Made by a program: the position numbers and the translations under genes. The notes under the pieces were generated by a model that was given only the letters and a program-made list of their open reading frames with translations, ran no database searches and was not told the origin of the DNA. From the NCBI RefSeq assembly GCF_008831285.2, contig NW_022205040.1, positions 1 through 24,608 of the forward strand: a DNA stretch of 24,608 nucleotides. The letters run 5' to 3'. Position 1 is the first letter of the stretch; each line of letters begins with the position of its first letter. Below are positions 11,851 to 22,000 of this stretch, piece after piece. Source of the DNA: Nymphaea colorata (taxonomy: Eukaryota > Streptophyta > Magnoliopsida > Nymphaeales > Nymphaeaceae).

Positions 11851-12926
11851 ATGTGATTTCAATCCTTTATAACGTTTCCTATGGATGTAACAACAAATTC
11901 AACTCATCGGACTAACTACACGTGTGCAAATATAGTGACTTCAACTATTTGCATCCATATAAACTTGTGATTTCAACCATTTAAATCATTCATTGTAGAT
12001 GTAATAACAAGTGAAATACATTAGATTAACTATAAGGGACCAATATAGTGACTTGACTCTCATTCATTTCCAAACGGACTTCTTTTTTCAAGCTACTAAG
12101 TCATTATATACGTATGTAACAAATGGTTACGCACATTCAATTAAATATAAGTTATCAAATGTATGCAAGAACAAGTAAAAATGAATCACATAATCTCTTG
12201 ATTAAACATAAGTGATCAAATGTATATAATAACAAGTGAAACACATTAAGTTACCTGTAAGACACCAAATGAATCACTCGAATCTCATTCATTTTCATAT
12301 AAACCTATGATTTGAATTTACTAAATCATTTAATATAAACGTAACAACAAGTTAAGTACATTCAATTAAATATGCGTGATCAATTTAATCACTTAAATCC
12401 CACTCGTATTGATGTGAACTTGTGCATCGATCACTATAGATGTAACAATATGTTCAACTTATCGTACAAACTAGAAAGGATCAAACTAATGCATAGGTCT
12501 CCTTTATATCCATATAAACTTGTGAGTTTTAATTATTTAAATCATTGATCATGGATGTAATAACATGTGAAACACGTTAGGTTAACTATAAAACAACAAA
12601 TGAATCACTCGAATCACATTCATTTTCATACAAACTTGTGATTTCAGTTCACTTAATCAAGCAACATGGATGTAACAATAAGTTAAGCACATTTAATTAA
12701 GTATGTGTGATCATTTGAATCAGTTAAATTGCACTTGTATCGATACAAACTTGTGGTTTCAATCCTTTAGATCGTGCACTATAGTCGTACCAATATGAGT
12801 CAGATTTAAGTTATTCATATGATCACGCATACTTTATTGAATGTACTTGACTTATTGTTATATCCATGTTAAATGTTTTAGTAGATTGAAATCACAGGCT
12901 TGCATGAAAATGAATGAGATTTGAGT

Positions 12927-13029
12927 GATTCATTTGGTGCCCTATTGTTAACCTAATTCACTTGTTAAGCACATTCAATTAAATTACAAGTGAAACACAT
13001 TAGGTTAACTATATGACACCAAATCAATC
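12927..13029. repeat. IR1 long inverted repeat, unit 6
   Basis: Arms 12927-12965 and 12986-13029; the right arm ends in AAATCAATC instead of AAATGAATC. Confidence 0.83.
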
Positions 13030-13580
13030 ACTTGTTAAGGACATCTGTATTAAGAATCATTATAAATGTAACAACTAGTGAAACACATTAGGTAAACCAC
13101 AAGACACCAAATGAATTATTCGAATCTCATTAATTTTCATACAAACTTGTGATTTCGATCTACTAAATCATTTAATATAGATGTAACAACAAGTTAAACA
13201 CATTTAATTAAGCGTGCATGATCATATGAATCATTTAAATCTCACTTGAATTGGTACGAACGTGTGATTTCAGTCCTTTAGATCGTTCACTATAGATGTA
13301 ACAACAAATTCAACTCATCGGACTAATTACATGCATTCAAAGTAATGCGTAGATCCCATTTGTATCCATATGAACTTGCGATTTCAATCATTCAAATCAT
13401 TCATTATAGATGTAATGACAAGTGAAATACACTAGATTAACTGTAACGGACCAACTTATTGACCTGACTCTCATTCATTTCCAGACGAACTTCTTATTTC
13501 AAGCCGCTAAGTCATTCTATACGTATGTAACAAACGGCTACGCACACTCAATTAAATATATTGATCAAATATATATAATT

Positions 13581-14412
13581 ACAAGTGAAAATGAATCATT
13601 TAATCTCTCAATTAAATATATATGATCAAATATATGTAATAACAAGTGAAACATACTAGGTTACCTACAAGACACCAAATGAATCACTCAAATCTCATTC
13701 ATTTCTATACATACCTATGATTTCAATATACTAAATCATTTAATATAGACGTAACAACAAGTTAAGCACATTCAATTAAGTATGCGTGATCAAATGAATC
13801 ACTTAAATCTCACTCGTATCGAGACGAGTGATTTAGTGTGCGTATGGATACAAATGAATGAGATGTAACAACATGTTCAACTTATTGAACAAACTACAAG
13901 GGATCAAACTAAACTAATCCATAAGTCTCCTTTACATCCATATAAACTTGTGAGTTTTTATCATTTAAATCGTTGATCATAGATGTCATAACGAGTGAAA
14001 TTCATTGGGTTAATTATAAGACACCAAATGAATCACTCAAATCTCATTTATTTTCACACAAACTTGTGATTTGAATTCACTTATTCTAGTAATATGGATG
14101 TAACAACAAGTTAAGCACATACAATTAAGTATGTGTGATCATTTGAATCACTTAAATCGCACTTGTATTGATACGAACTTGTGACTTCAATCATTTAGAT
14201 CATGCACTATAGTTGTAACAATAAATTCAACTCATCGGACTAACTACACGCGTTTGTATCCACATGAACATGTGATTTCAATCATTTCAATCATTCATTA
14301 TATATGTATTCCAAACGAACTTCTGGTATCAAAGCCACTAGGTCATTCTATACGTAAGTAAGAAATGGTCACGCACATTCAATTAAATACAAGTGATCAA
14401 TTATATGTAATA
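13581..14412 (+). repeat. First copy of 832-bp module duplication in unit 6
   Basis: It starts in the second half of monomer D1 (ACAAGTGAAAATGAATCATT) and runs through A2, B2 with the hairpin, C2, A3, B3, the truncated C3 and the first half of D3. Its end meets the same D-monomer sequence with which it began. The length equals the size excess of unit 6 over unit 7 exactly. Confidence 0.88.
13811..13830. repeat. IR2 compact hairpin, unit 6, first copy
   Basis: Same seven-pair stem and ATCGAG loop. This copy lies in the first half of the 832-bp duplication. Confidence 0.87.
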
Positions 14413-15244
14413 ACAAGTGAAAATGAATCATTTAATCTCTCAATTAAATATATGTGATCAAATATATGTAATAACAAGTGAAACATATTAGGTTACCTAT
14501 AGGACACCAAATGAATCACTCAAATCTCATTCATTTTCATATAAAACCTATGATTTCAATATACTAAATCATTTAATATAGACGTAACAACAAGTTAAGC
14601 ACATTCAATTAAGTATACGTGATCAAATGAATCACTTAAATCTCACTCGTATCGAGACGAGTGATTTATTGTGCGTATGGATACAAATGAATGAGATGTA
14701 ACAACATGTTCAACTTATTGAACAAACTACAAGGGATCAAACTAAACTAATCCATAGGTCTCCTTTACATCCATATAAACTTGTGAGTTTTTATCGTTTA
14801 AATCGTTGATCATAGATGTCATAACGAGTGAAACACATTAGGTTAATTATAAGACACCAAATGAATCACTCAAATCTCATTTATTTTCACACAAACTTGT
14901 GATTTGAATTCACTTAATCTAGCAATATGGATGTAACAACAAGTTAAGCACATTCAATTAAGTATGTGTGATCATTTGAATCACTTAAATCGCACTTGTA
15001 TTGATACGAACTTGTGACTTCAATCATTTAGATCATGCACTATAGTTGTAACAATAAATTCAACTCATCGGACTAACTACTCGCGTTTGTATCCACATGA
15101 ACATGTGATTTCAATCATTTAAATCATTCATTATATATGTATTCCAAACGAACTTCTGGTATCAAAGCCACTAGGTCATTCTATACGTAAGTAAGAAATG
15201 GTCACACACATTCAATTAAATACAAGTGATCAATTATATGTAAT
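14413..15244 (+). repeat. Second copy of 832-bp module duplication in unit 6
   Basis: It restarts with D1-type sequence (AATGAATCATTTAATCTCTC) directly after D3-type sequence (CAATTATATGTAATAACAAG), so the crossover lies inside the homologous part of monomer D. It differs from the first copy by scattered substitutions, for example GTATACGTGATC near 14611, GATTTATTG near 14663 and ACTACTCGCG near 15075, so the event is not brand new or was followed by conversion. Confidence 0.88.
14644..14663. repeat. IR2 compact hairpin, unit 6, second copy
   Basis: Same stem and loop, in the second half of the 832-bp duplication; the flank reads GATTTATTG instead of GATTTAGTG. Confidence 0.87.
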
Positions 15245-15494
15245 AACAAGTGAAAATCAATCACTTAATCTCTCAATTAAATATAAGTGATCAAATATAT
15301 GTAATAACAAGTGAAACACATTAGGTTACTTACAAGACACCAAATGAATCACTCCAATATCATTCATTTTCATACAAACCTATCATTTTAATCTACTAAA
15401 TCATTTAATATAGACATAACAACAAGTTAAGCACATTCAATTACGTATGTGTGATAAAATGAATCACTTAAATCCCACTCGTATTGATACGAAC

Positions 15495-15838
15495 TTGTGA
15501 TTTAATTCCTTACATCGATCACCATAGATGTATGAACTAGTTCAACTTATTGAACTAACTACAAGGGATCAAACTAATGCATAGGTCTCCTTTTTATCCA
15601 TACAAACTTGTAAGTTTTAATCATTTAAATCATTGATCAGAAATGTAACAACAAGTGAAACACAATAGGTTAACTACAAGACACCAAATGAATCACTCGA
15701 ATCTCATTCATTTTCGCACAAACTTGTGATTTCAATCTACTAAATCATCTATTATAGACTTAACAACAAGTTAAACACATTCAATTAATTATGCACGATT
15801 ATATGAATCACTTAAATCTCACTTGTATTCGTACGAAC
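15495..15838 (+). repeat. Extra B-C-A triad of subfamily L, unit 6
   Basis: Same segment as in unit 5 and unit 7, 344 bp, with small private changes such as a one-base loss in TTTAATTCC near 15502 and TTATGCACGATT near 15789. Confidence 0.87.
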
Positions 15839-16776
15839 ATGTGATTTCAATCCTTTAGAACGTTTCCTATAGATGTAACAACAAATTCAACTCATCGGAC
15901 TAACTACACGTGTACAAATATAGTGACTTCAACCATTTGCATCCATATAAACTTGTGATTTCAACCATTTAAATCATTCATTATAAATGTAATAACAAGT
16001 GAAATACATTAGATTAACTATAAGTGACCAATATAGTGACTTGACACTCATTCATTTCCAAACGGACTTTTTTTTCAAGCCACTAAGTCATTCTATACGT
16101 ATGTAACAAATGGTTACGCACATTCAATTAAATATAAGTTATCAAATGTATGCAAGAACAAGTAAAAATGAATCACATAATCTCTCGATTAAACATAAGT
16201 GATCAAATGTATGTAATAACAAGTGAAACACATTAAGTTACCTGTAAGACACCGAATGAATCACTCGAATCCCATTCATTTTCATATAAACCTATGATTT
16301 GAATTTACTAAATCATTTAATATAAACGTAACAAAAGTTAAGTACATTTAATTAAATATGCGTGATCAATTGAATAACTTAAATCTCAGTCGTATTGATG
16401 TGAACTTGTGCATCGATCACTATAGATGTAACAACATGTTCAACTTATCGTACAAATTAGAAAGGATCAAACAATGCATAGGTCTCCTTTATATCCATAT
16501 AAACTTGTGAGTTTTAATTATTTAAATCATTGATCATGGATGTAATAACATGTGAAACACGTTAGGTTAACTATAAGACACCAAATGAATCACTCGAATC
16601 ACATTCATTTTCATACAAACTTGTGATTTCAGTTCACTTAATCAAGCAACATGGATGTAACAATAAGTTAAGCACATCAATTAAGTATGTGTGATCATTT
16701 GAATCACTTAAATCGCACTTGTATTATACGAACTTGTAGTTTCAATCCTTTAGATCGTGCGCTATAGTCGTACCAA

Positions 16777-16949
16777 TACGAGTCAGATTTAAGTGATTCA
16801 TATGATCACGCATACTTTATTGAATGTACTTGACTTATTGTTATATCCATGTTAAATGATTTAGTAGATTGAAATCACAGGCTTGCATGAAAATGAATGA
16901 GATTTGAGTGATTCATTTGGTGCCCTATTGTTAACCTAATTCACTTGTT
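16777..16949 (-). repeat. Inverted monomer block (reference copy, unit 7)
   Basis: Read on the minus strand, these ~173 bp are ordinary satellite: the tail of a C monomer (AACAAGTGAATTAGGTTAAC, then CACCAAATGAATCACTC) followed by a full A monomer (CATTCATTTTCATGCAAGCC, GTGATTTCAATCTACTAAATC). The array therefore flips strand once per HOR. The flip occurs inside monomer B7, which is cut after about 62 bp. The block occurs in every unit, so the inversion predates amplification of the HOR. Confidence 0.92.
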
Positions 16950-17012
16950 AAGCACATTCAATTAAATTACAAGTGAAACACATTAGCTTAACTATATGAC
17001 ACCAATTGAATC
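16910..17012. repeat. IR1 long inverted repeat, unit 7
   Basis: Arms 16910-16948 and 16969-17012; the right arm reads ATTAGCTTAAC and CCAATTGAATC, each with one mismatch to the left arm. Confidence 0.83.
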
Positions 17013-17110
17013 ACTTGTTAAGGACATCCGTATTAAGAATCATTATAAATGTAACAACTAGTGAAACACATTAGGTAAACCATAAGACACCAAATGAATC
17101 ACTCGAATCT
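16950..17110 (+). repeat. Linker of partial C-like monomers (unit 7)
   Basis: Sequence in plus orientation that joins the inverted block to A1. It has two truncated C-type tails in a row, each with an AGTGAAACACATTAGSTTAA-like element and an ACACCAA(A/T)TGAATCACT element, separated by GTTAAGGACATCCG, which occurs only here in the unit. The first tail is the right arm of IR1. Confidence 0.85.
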
Positions 17111-17677
17111 CATTCATTTTCATACAAACTTGTGATTTCGATCTACTAAATCATTTAATATAGATGTAACAACAAGTTAAACACATTCAATTAAGCATGC
17201 ATGATCATATGAATCATTTAAATCTCAGTTGTATTGGTACGAACGCGTGATTTCAATCCTTTAGATCGTTCACTATAGATGTAACAACAAATTCAACTCA
17301 TCGGACTAATTACACGTATTCAAAGTAATGCATAGATCCCATTTGTATCCATATGAACTTGCGATTTCAATCATTCAAATCATTCATTATAGATGTAATG
17401 ACAAGTGAAATACACCAGATTAACTGTAAGGGACCAAGTTAATGACCTGACTCCATTCATTTCCAGACGAACTTCTTATTTCAAGCCGCTAAGTCATTCT
17501 ATACGTATGTAACAAATGGCTACGCACACTCAATTAAATATATTGATCAAATATATGTAATAACAAGTGAAAATGAATCATTTAATCTCTCAATTAAATA
17601 TATGTGATCAAATATATGTAATAACAAGTGAAACATATTAGGTTACCTACAAGACACCAAATGAATCACTCAAATCT
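17111..17677 (+). repeat. Module A1-B1-C1-D1 (unit 7)
   Basis: Approximate monomer limits: A1 17111-17226, B1 17227-17340, C1 17341-17453, D1 17454-17677. A1 has GCATGCATGATCATATG; B1 has GGTACGAACGCGTGATTTC and CATCGGACTAATTACACG; C1 has CATATGAACTTGCGATTTC; D1 has GACGAACTTCTTATTTCAAG. D1 contains the 60-bp internal duplication. The spurious 67-codon frame of units 1-4 and 6 spans C1-D1; here a one-base deletion near 17452 breaks it. Confidence 0.88.
17530..17649 (+). repeat. 60-bp tandem duplication inside monomer D1
   Basis: Two copies (17530-17589 and 17590-17649) each begin with TCAATTAAATAT, continue through GATCAAATATATGTAATAAC and end near AAGTGAAA. The same duplication is visible in D3 and D5 and in every unit, so it arose before the D monomers spread. 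It explains why D is nearly twice the length of A, B or C. Confidence 0.88.
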
Positions 17678-18024
17678 CATTCATTTCCATAAAACCTATG
17701 ATTTCAATATACTAAATCATTTAATATAGACGTAACAACAAGTTAAGCACATTGAATTAAGTATGCGTGATCAAATGAATCACTTAAATCTCACTCGTAT
17801 TGAGACGAGTGATTTAGTGTGCGTATGGATACAAATGAATGAGATGTAACAACATGTTCAACTTATTGAACAAACTGCAAGGGATCAAACTAAACTAATC
17901 CATAGGTCTCCTTTACATCCATATAAACTTGTGAGTTTTTATCGTTTAAATCTTGATCATAGATGTCATAACGAGTGAAACACATTAGGTTAATTATAAG
18001 ACACCAAATGAATCACTCAAATCT
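17678..18024 (+). repeat. Module A2-B2-C2 (unit 7)
   Basis: Approximate limits: A2 17678-17791, B2 17792-17904, C2 17905-18024. B2 is unusual: its TTGTGATTTC box is replaced by a ~38-bp segment that reads as satellite on the minus strand (TCTCATTCATTTGTATCC), and this creates the IR2 hairpin. The normal B sequence resumes at GATGTAACAACATGTTCAAC. Confidence 0.88.
17792..17811. repeat. IR2 compact hairpin, unit 7
   Basis: The stem is unchanged; the loop is ATTGAG, a C-to-T change shared with unit 8 and absent from units 1-6. Confidence 0.87.
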
Positions 18025-18507
18025 CATTTATTTTCACACAAACTTGTGATTTGAATTCACTTAATCTAGCAATATGGATGTAACAACAAGTTAAGCACAT
18101 TCAATTAAGTATGTGTGATCATTTGAATCACTTAAATCGCACTTGTATTGATACGAACTTGTGATTTCAATCATTTAGATCGTGCACTATAGTTGTAACA
18201 ATAAATTCAACTCATCGGACTAACTACACGCGTTTGTATCCACATGAACATGTGATTTCAATCATTTAAATCATTCATTATATATGTATTCCAAACGAAC
18301 TTCTGGTATCAAAGCCACTAGGTCATTCTATACGTAAGTAAGAAATGGTCACGCACATTCAATTAAATACAAGTGATCAATTATATGTAATAACAAGTGA
18401 AAATGAATCACTTAATCTCTCAATTAAATATAAGTGATCAAATATATGTAATAACAAGTGAAACACATTAGGTTACTTACAAGACACCAAATGAATCACT
18501 CCAATAT
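18025..18507 (+). repeat. Module A3-B3-C3-D3 with truncated C3 (unit 7)
   Basis: Approximate limits: A3 18025-18139, B3 18140-18232 (shortened), C3 18233-18289 (only ~57 bp, about half), D3 18290-18507. C3 stops after ATTATATATGTAT and joins directly to D3 at TCCAAACGAACTTCTGG. The half-monomer loss is shared by all units that have this region, so it is ancestral. D3 carries GGTATCAAAGCCACTAGGTC, which distinguishes it from D1 and D5. Confidence 0.87.
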
Positions 18508-18852
18508 CATTCATTTTCATACAAACCTATGATTTTAATCTACTAAATCATTTAATATAGACGTAACAACAAGTTAAGCACATTCAATTACGTATGTGTG
18601 ATAAAATGAATCACTTAAATCCCACTCGTATTGATACGAACTTGTGATTTCAATTCCTTACATCGATCACCATAGATGTAAGAACTAGTTCAACTTATTG
18701 AACTAACTACAAGGGATCAAACTAATGCATAGGTCTCCTTTATATCCATACAAACTTGTAAGTTTTAATCATTTAAATCATTGATCAAAGATGTAATAAC
18801 AAGTGAAACACAATAGGTTAACTACAAGACACCAAATGAATCACTCGAATCT
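18508..18852 (+). repeat. Module A4-B4-C4 (unit 7)
   Basis: Approximate limits: A4 18508-18622, B4 18623-18731, C4 18732-18852. A4 has ATTACGTATGTGTGATAAAATG. B4 carries an 8-bp-arm inverted repeat, TAGTTCAA CTTA TTGAACTA, at 18686-18705. In subfamily S, most of B4, all of C4 and A5 and the start of B5 are missing. Confidence 0.87.
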
Positions 18853-18986
18853 CATTCATTTTCGCACAAACTTGTGATTTCAATCTACTAAATCATTTAT
18901 TATAGACGTAACAACAAGTTAAACACATTCAATTAAGTATGCATGATTATATGAATCACTTAAATCTCACTTGTATTCGTACGAAC
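18642..18986 (+). repeat. Extra B-C-A triad of subfamily L, unit 7
   Basis: Reference copy, 345 bp, exactly three monomer lengths. Deleting it would give the S arrangement, so S most simply derives from L by recombination between monomers B4 and B5. Confidence 0.88.
18686..18705. repeat. Small perfect inverted repeat in B4
   Basis: TAGTTCAA, loop CTTA, TTGAACTA: eight paired bases and a four-base loop. A shorter version (GTTCAA CTTA TTGAAC) lies in B2 of each unit, so this dyad belongs to one branch of B monomers. No function can be read from it. Confidence 0.8.
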
Positions 18987-19420
18987 ATGTGATTTCAATC
19001 CTTTAGAACGTTCCCTATAGATGTAACAACAAATTCAACTCATCGGACTAACTACACGTGTACAAATATAGTGACTTCAACCATTTGTATCCATATAAAC
19101 TTGTGATTTCAACCATTTAAATCATTCATTATAGATGTAATAACAAGTGAAATACATTAGATTAACTATAAGGGACCAATATAGTGACTTGACTCTCATT
19201 CATTTCCAAACGGACTTCTTTTTTCAAGCACTAAGTCATTCTATACGTATGTAACAAATGGTTACGCACATTCAATTAAATATAAGTTATCAAATGTATG
19301 TAAGAACAAGTAAAAATGAATCACATAATCTCTCGATTAAACATAAGTGATCAAATGTATGTAATAACAAGTGAAACACATTAAGTTACCTGTAAGACAC
19401 CAAATGAATCACTCGAATCC
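18853..19420 (+). repeat. Module A5-B5-C5-D5 (unit 7)
   Basis: Approximate limits: A5 18853-18967, B5 18968-19082, C5 19083-19196, D5 19197-19420. B5 has CGTACGAACATGTGATTTC and CTTTAGAACGTTCCCTATAG; C5 ends with GGGACCAATATAGTGACTTG; D5 has ACGGACTTCTTTTTTCAAG and the 60-bp internal duplication. Spacing of complete A, B and C monomers here (114-115 bp) is the best estimate of the basic repeat length. Confidence 0.88.
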
Positions 19421-19751
19421 CATTCATTTTCATATAAACCTATGATTTGAATTTACTAAATCATTTAATATAAACGTAACAACAAGTTAAGTACATTCAA
19501 TTAAATATGCGTGATCAATTGAATCACTTAAATCCCACTCGTATTGATGTGAACTTGTGCATCGATCACTATAGATGTAACAACATGTTCAACTTATCGT
19601 ACAAACTAGAAAGGATCAAACTAATGCATAGGTCTCCTTTATATCCATATAAACTTGTGAGTTTTAATTATTTAAATCATTGATCATGGATGTAATAACA
19701 TGTGAAACACGTTAGGTTAACTATAAGACACCAAATGAATCACTCGAATCA
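19421..19751 (+). repeat. Module A6-B6-C6 (unit 7)
   Basis: Approximate limits: A6 19421-19535, B6 19536-19630 (about 20 bp short), C6 19631-19751. B6 is marked by TGTGAACTTGTGCATCGATC, where the usual TTGTGATTTCAATCC box is shortened. C6 has GGTCTCCTTTATATCC and CATGGATGTAATAACATGTG. Confidence 0.87.
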
Positions 19752-19930
19752 CATTCATTTTCATACAAACTTGTGATTTCAGTTCACTTAATCAAGCAAC
19801 ATGGATGTAACAATAAGTTAAGCACATTCAATTAAGTATGTGTGATCATTTGAATCACTTAAATCGCACTTGTATTGATACAACTTGTAATTTCAATCCT
19901 TTAGATCGTGCACTATAGTCGTACCAATAC
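19752..19930 (+). repeat. Terminal A7-B7 fragment (unit 7)
   Basis: A7 (19752-19866) is complete; B7 (from 19867) is cut after GTGCACTATAGTCGTACC, where the plus-strand sequence meets the inverted block of the next unit. Units 1-4 read AGCCGTAC here and units 5-8 AGTCGTACC, a handy subfamily marker. Confidence 0.87.
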
Positions 19931-20059
19931 GAGTCAGATTTAAGTGATTCATATGATCACGCATACTTTATTGAATGTACTTGACTTATTGTATATCCAT
20001 GTTAAATGATTTAGTAGATTGAAATCACAGGCTTGCATGAAAATGAATGAGATTTGAGT

Positions 20060-20162
20060 GATTCATTTGGTGCCCTATTGTTAACCTAATTCACTTGTTA
20101 AGCACATTCAATTAAATTACAAGTGAAACACATTAGGTTAACTATATGACACCAAATGAATC
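20060..20162. repeat. IR1 long inverted repeat, unit 8
   Basis: Arms 20060-20098 and 20119-20162, with full ATTAGGTTAAC and CACCAAATGAATC in the right arm. Confidence 0.84.
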
Positions 20163-20941
20163 ACTTGTTAAGGACATCCGTATTAAGAATCATTATAAAT
20201 GTAACAACTAGTGAAACACATTAGGTAAACCATAAGACACCAAATGAATCACTCGAATCTCATTCATTTTCATACAAACTTGTGATTTCGATCTACTAAA
20301 TCATTTAATATAGATGTAACAACAAGTTAAACACATTCAATTAAGCATGCATGATCATATGAATCATTTAAATCTCACTTGTATTGGTACGAACGCGTGA
20401 TTTCAATCCTTTAGATCGTTCACTATAGATGTAACAACAAATTCAACTCATCGGACTAATTACACGCATTCAAAGTAATGCATAGATCCATTTGTATCCA
20501 TATGAACTTGCGATTTCAATCATTTAAATCATTCATTATAGATGTAATAACAAGTGAAATACACTAGATTAACTGTAAGGGACCAACTTAATGACCTGAC
20601 TCTCATTCATTTCCAACGAACTTCTTATTTCAAGCCACTAAGTCATTCTATACGTATGTAACAAATGGCTACGCACACTCAATTAAATATATTGATCAAA
20701 TATATGTAATAACAAGTGAAAATGAATCATTTAATCTCTCAATTAAATATATGTGATCAAATATATGTAATAACAAGTGAAACATATTAGGTTACCTACA
20801 AGACACCAAATGAATCACTCAAATCTCATTCATTTCCATACAAACCTATGATTTCAATATACTAAATCATTTAATATAGACGTAACAACAAGTTAAGCAC
20901 ATTCAATTAAGTATGCGTGATCAAATGAATCACTTAAATCT

Positions 20942-20961
20942 CACTCGTATTGAGACGAGTG
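20942..20961. repeat. IR2 compact hairpin, unit 8
   Basis: The stem is unchanged; the loop is ATTGAG as in unit 7. Confidence 0.87.
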
Positions 20962-21519
20962 ATTTAGTGTGCGTATGGATACAAATGAATGAGATGTAAC
21001 AACATGTTCAACTTATTGAACAAACTACAAGGGATCAAACTAAACTAATCCATAGGTCTCCTTTACATCCATATAAACTTGTGAGTTTTTATCGTTTAAA
21101 TCGTTGATCATAGATGTCATAACGAGTGAAACACATTAGGTTAATTATAAGACACCAAATGAATCACTCAAATCTCATTTATTTTCACACAAACTTGTGA
21201 TTTGAATTCACTTAATCTAGCAATATGGATGTAACAACAAGTTAAGCACATTCAATTAAGTATGTGTGATCATTTGAATCACTTAAATCGCACTTGTATT
21301 GATACGAACTTGTGATTTCAATCATTTAGATCGTGCACTATAGTTGTAACAATAAATTCAACTCATCGGACTAACTACACGCGTTTGTATCCACATGAAC
21401 ATGTGATTTCAATCATTTAAATCATTCATTATATATGTATTCCAAACGAACTTCTGGTATCAAAGCCACTAGGTCATTCTATACGTAAGTAAGAAATGGT
21501 CACGCACATTCAATTAAAT

Positions 21520-21925
21520 ACAATGATGATCTACTCAATTAATATAAGTGATAAATATATGTATAACAAGTGAAACACATTAGTTACTTAAGACACCAAA
21601 TGAATCACTCCAATTCATTCATTTCATACAAACCTATGATTTTAATCTACTAATCATTTAATATAGAGTAACAACAAGTTAAGCACATTCATTACGTATG
21701 TTGATAAATGATCACTTAATCCACTCGTATTGATACGAATTGTGATTAATTCCTTACATCGATCACATAGATGTAGAACTAGTTCAATTATTGAACTAAC
21801 TAAGGATCAACTAATGCATAGGTCTCTTTATATCCATACAATTGTAAGTCATTTAATCATATGAGTAAACATTATCAAGATAATCACTAATTAATCACAA
21901 GTATTTAATTATCATTATAGACTAA
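21520..21925. other. Low-quality or collapsed tract in unit 8
   Basis: Compared with unit 7, this stretch loses single bases every few positions (for example CTACTAATCATTTAATATAG and AAGCACATTCATTACG). At 21520-21560 one copy of the D3 internal duplication has nearly vanished, and 21848-21905 is scrambled. Biological decay would be expected to leave substitutions as well as losses; here deletions dominate, as in under-polished long-read consensus. Confidence 0.75.
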
Positions 21926-22000
21926 CAACAAGTTAAACACATTCAATTAAGTATGCATGATTATATGAATCACTTAAATCTCACTTGTATTCGTACGAAC
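21740..22000 (+). repeat. Extra B-C-A triad of subfamily L, unit 8 (degraded)
   Basis: The triad is recognisable by CATCGATCAC, GTAGAACTAGTTCAA and GTATTCGTACGAAC, but only 261 bp remain. The part near 21848-21905 is scrambled compared with unit 7. Consensus error is the likeliest cause. Confidence 0.75.

Larger units (their letters stand above)
11157..12796 (+). repeat. HOR unit 5, internally deleted (1.64 kb), subfamily L
   Basis: This unit is 1640 bp, about 1.51 kb shorter than unit 7. The inverted block and the first part of the IR1 right arm are present, then the sequence jumps at about 11366 into monomer A4. Modules A1 to D3, including the IR2 hairpin, are missing. It carries the extra A-B-C triad at 11505-11850 and reads AGTCGTACC at its end, as L units do, whereas units 1-4 read AGCCGTAC. 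It also has private changes, such as GTATATTGAAATTACAGAC near 11242, and is among the most diverged units here. Confidence 0.9.
12797..16779 (+). repeat. HOR unit 6, internally duplicated (3.98 kb), subfamily L
   Basis: This unit is 3983 bp, 832 bp longer than unit 7. The excess is a direct tandem duplication of one monomer module (copies at 13581-14412 and 14413-15244). The unit holds two IR2 hairpins and keeps the extra A-B-C triad. It has more private substitutions than units 7-9, for example GAATTATTCGAATCTCATTAA near 13113, as expected at the edge between two homogenised domains. Confidence 0.92.
16780..19930 (+). repeat. HOR unit 7, long subfamily L (reference unit)
   Basis: This is the cleanest full-length long unit, 3151 bp. 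Its map is: inverted block, linker with partial monomers, A1-B1-C1-D1, A2-B2-C2, A3-B3-C3-D3, A4-B4-C4, A5-B5-C5-D5, A6-B6-C6, A7-B7. Complete A, B and C monomers are 114-121 bp; D monomers are 218-224 bp. B3, C3, B6 and B7 are shortened and B2 contains a small inverted insert. Modules are listed separately as the reference for all units. Confidence 0.93.
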
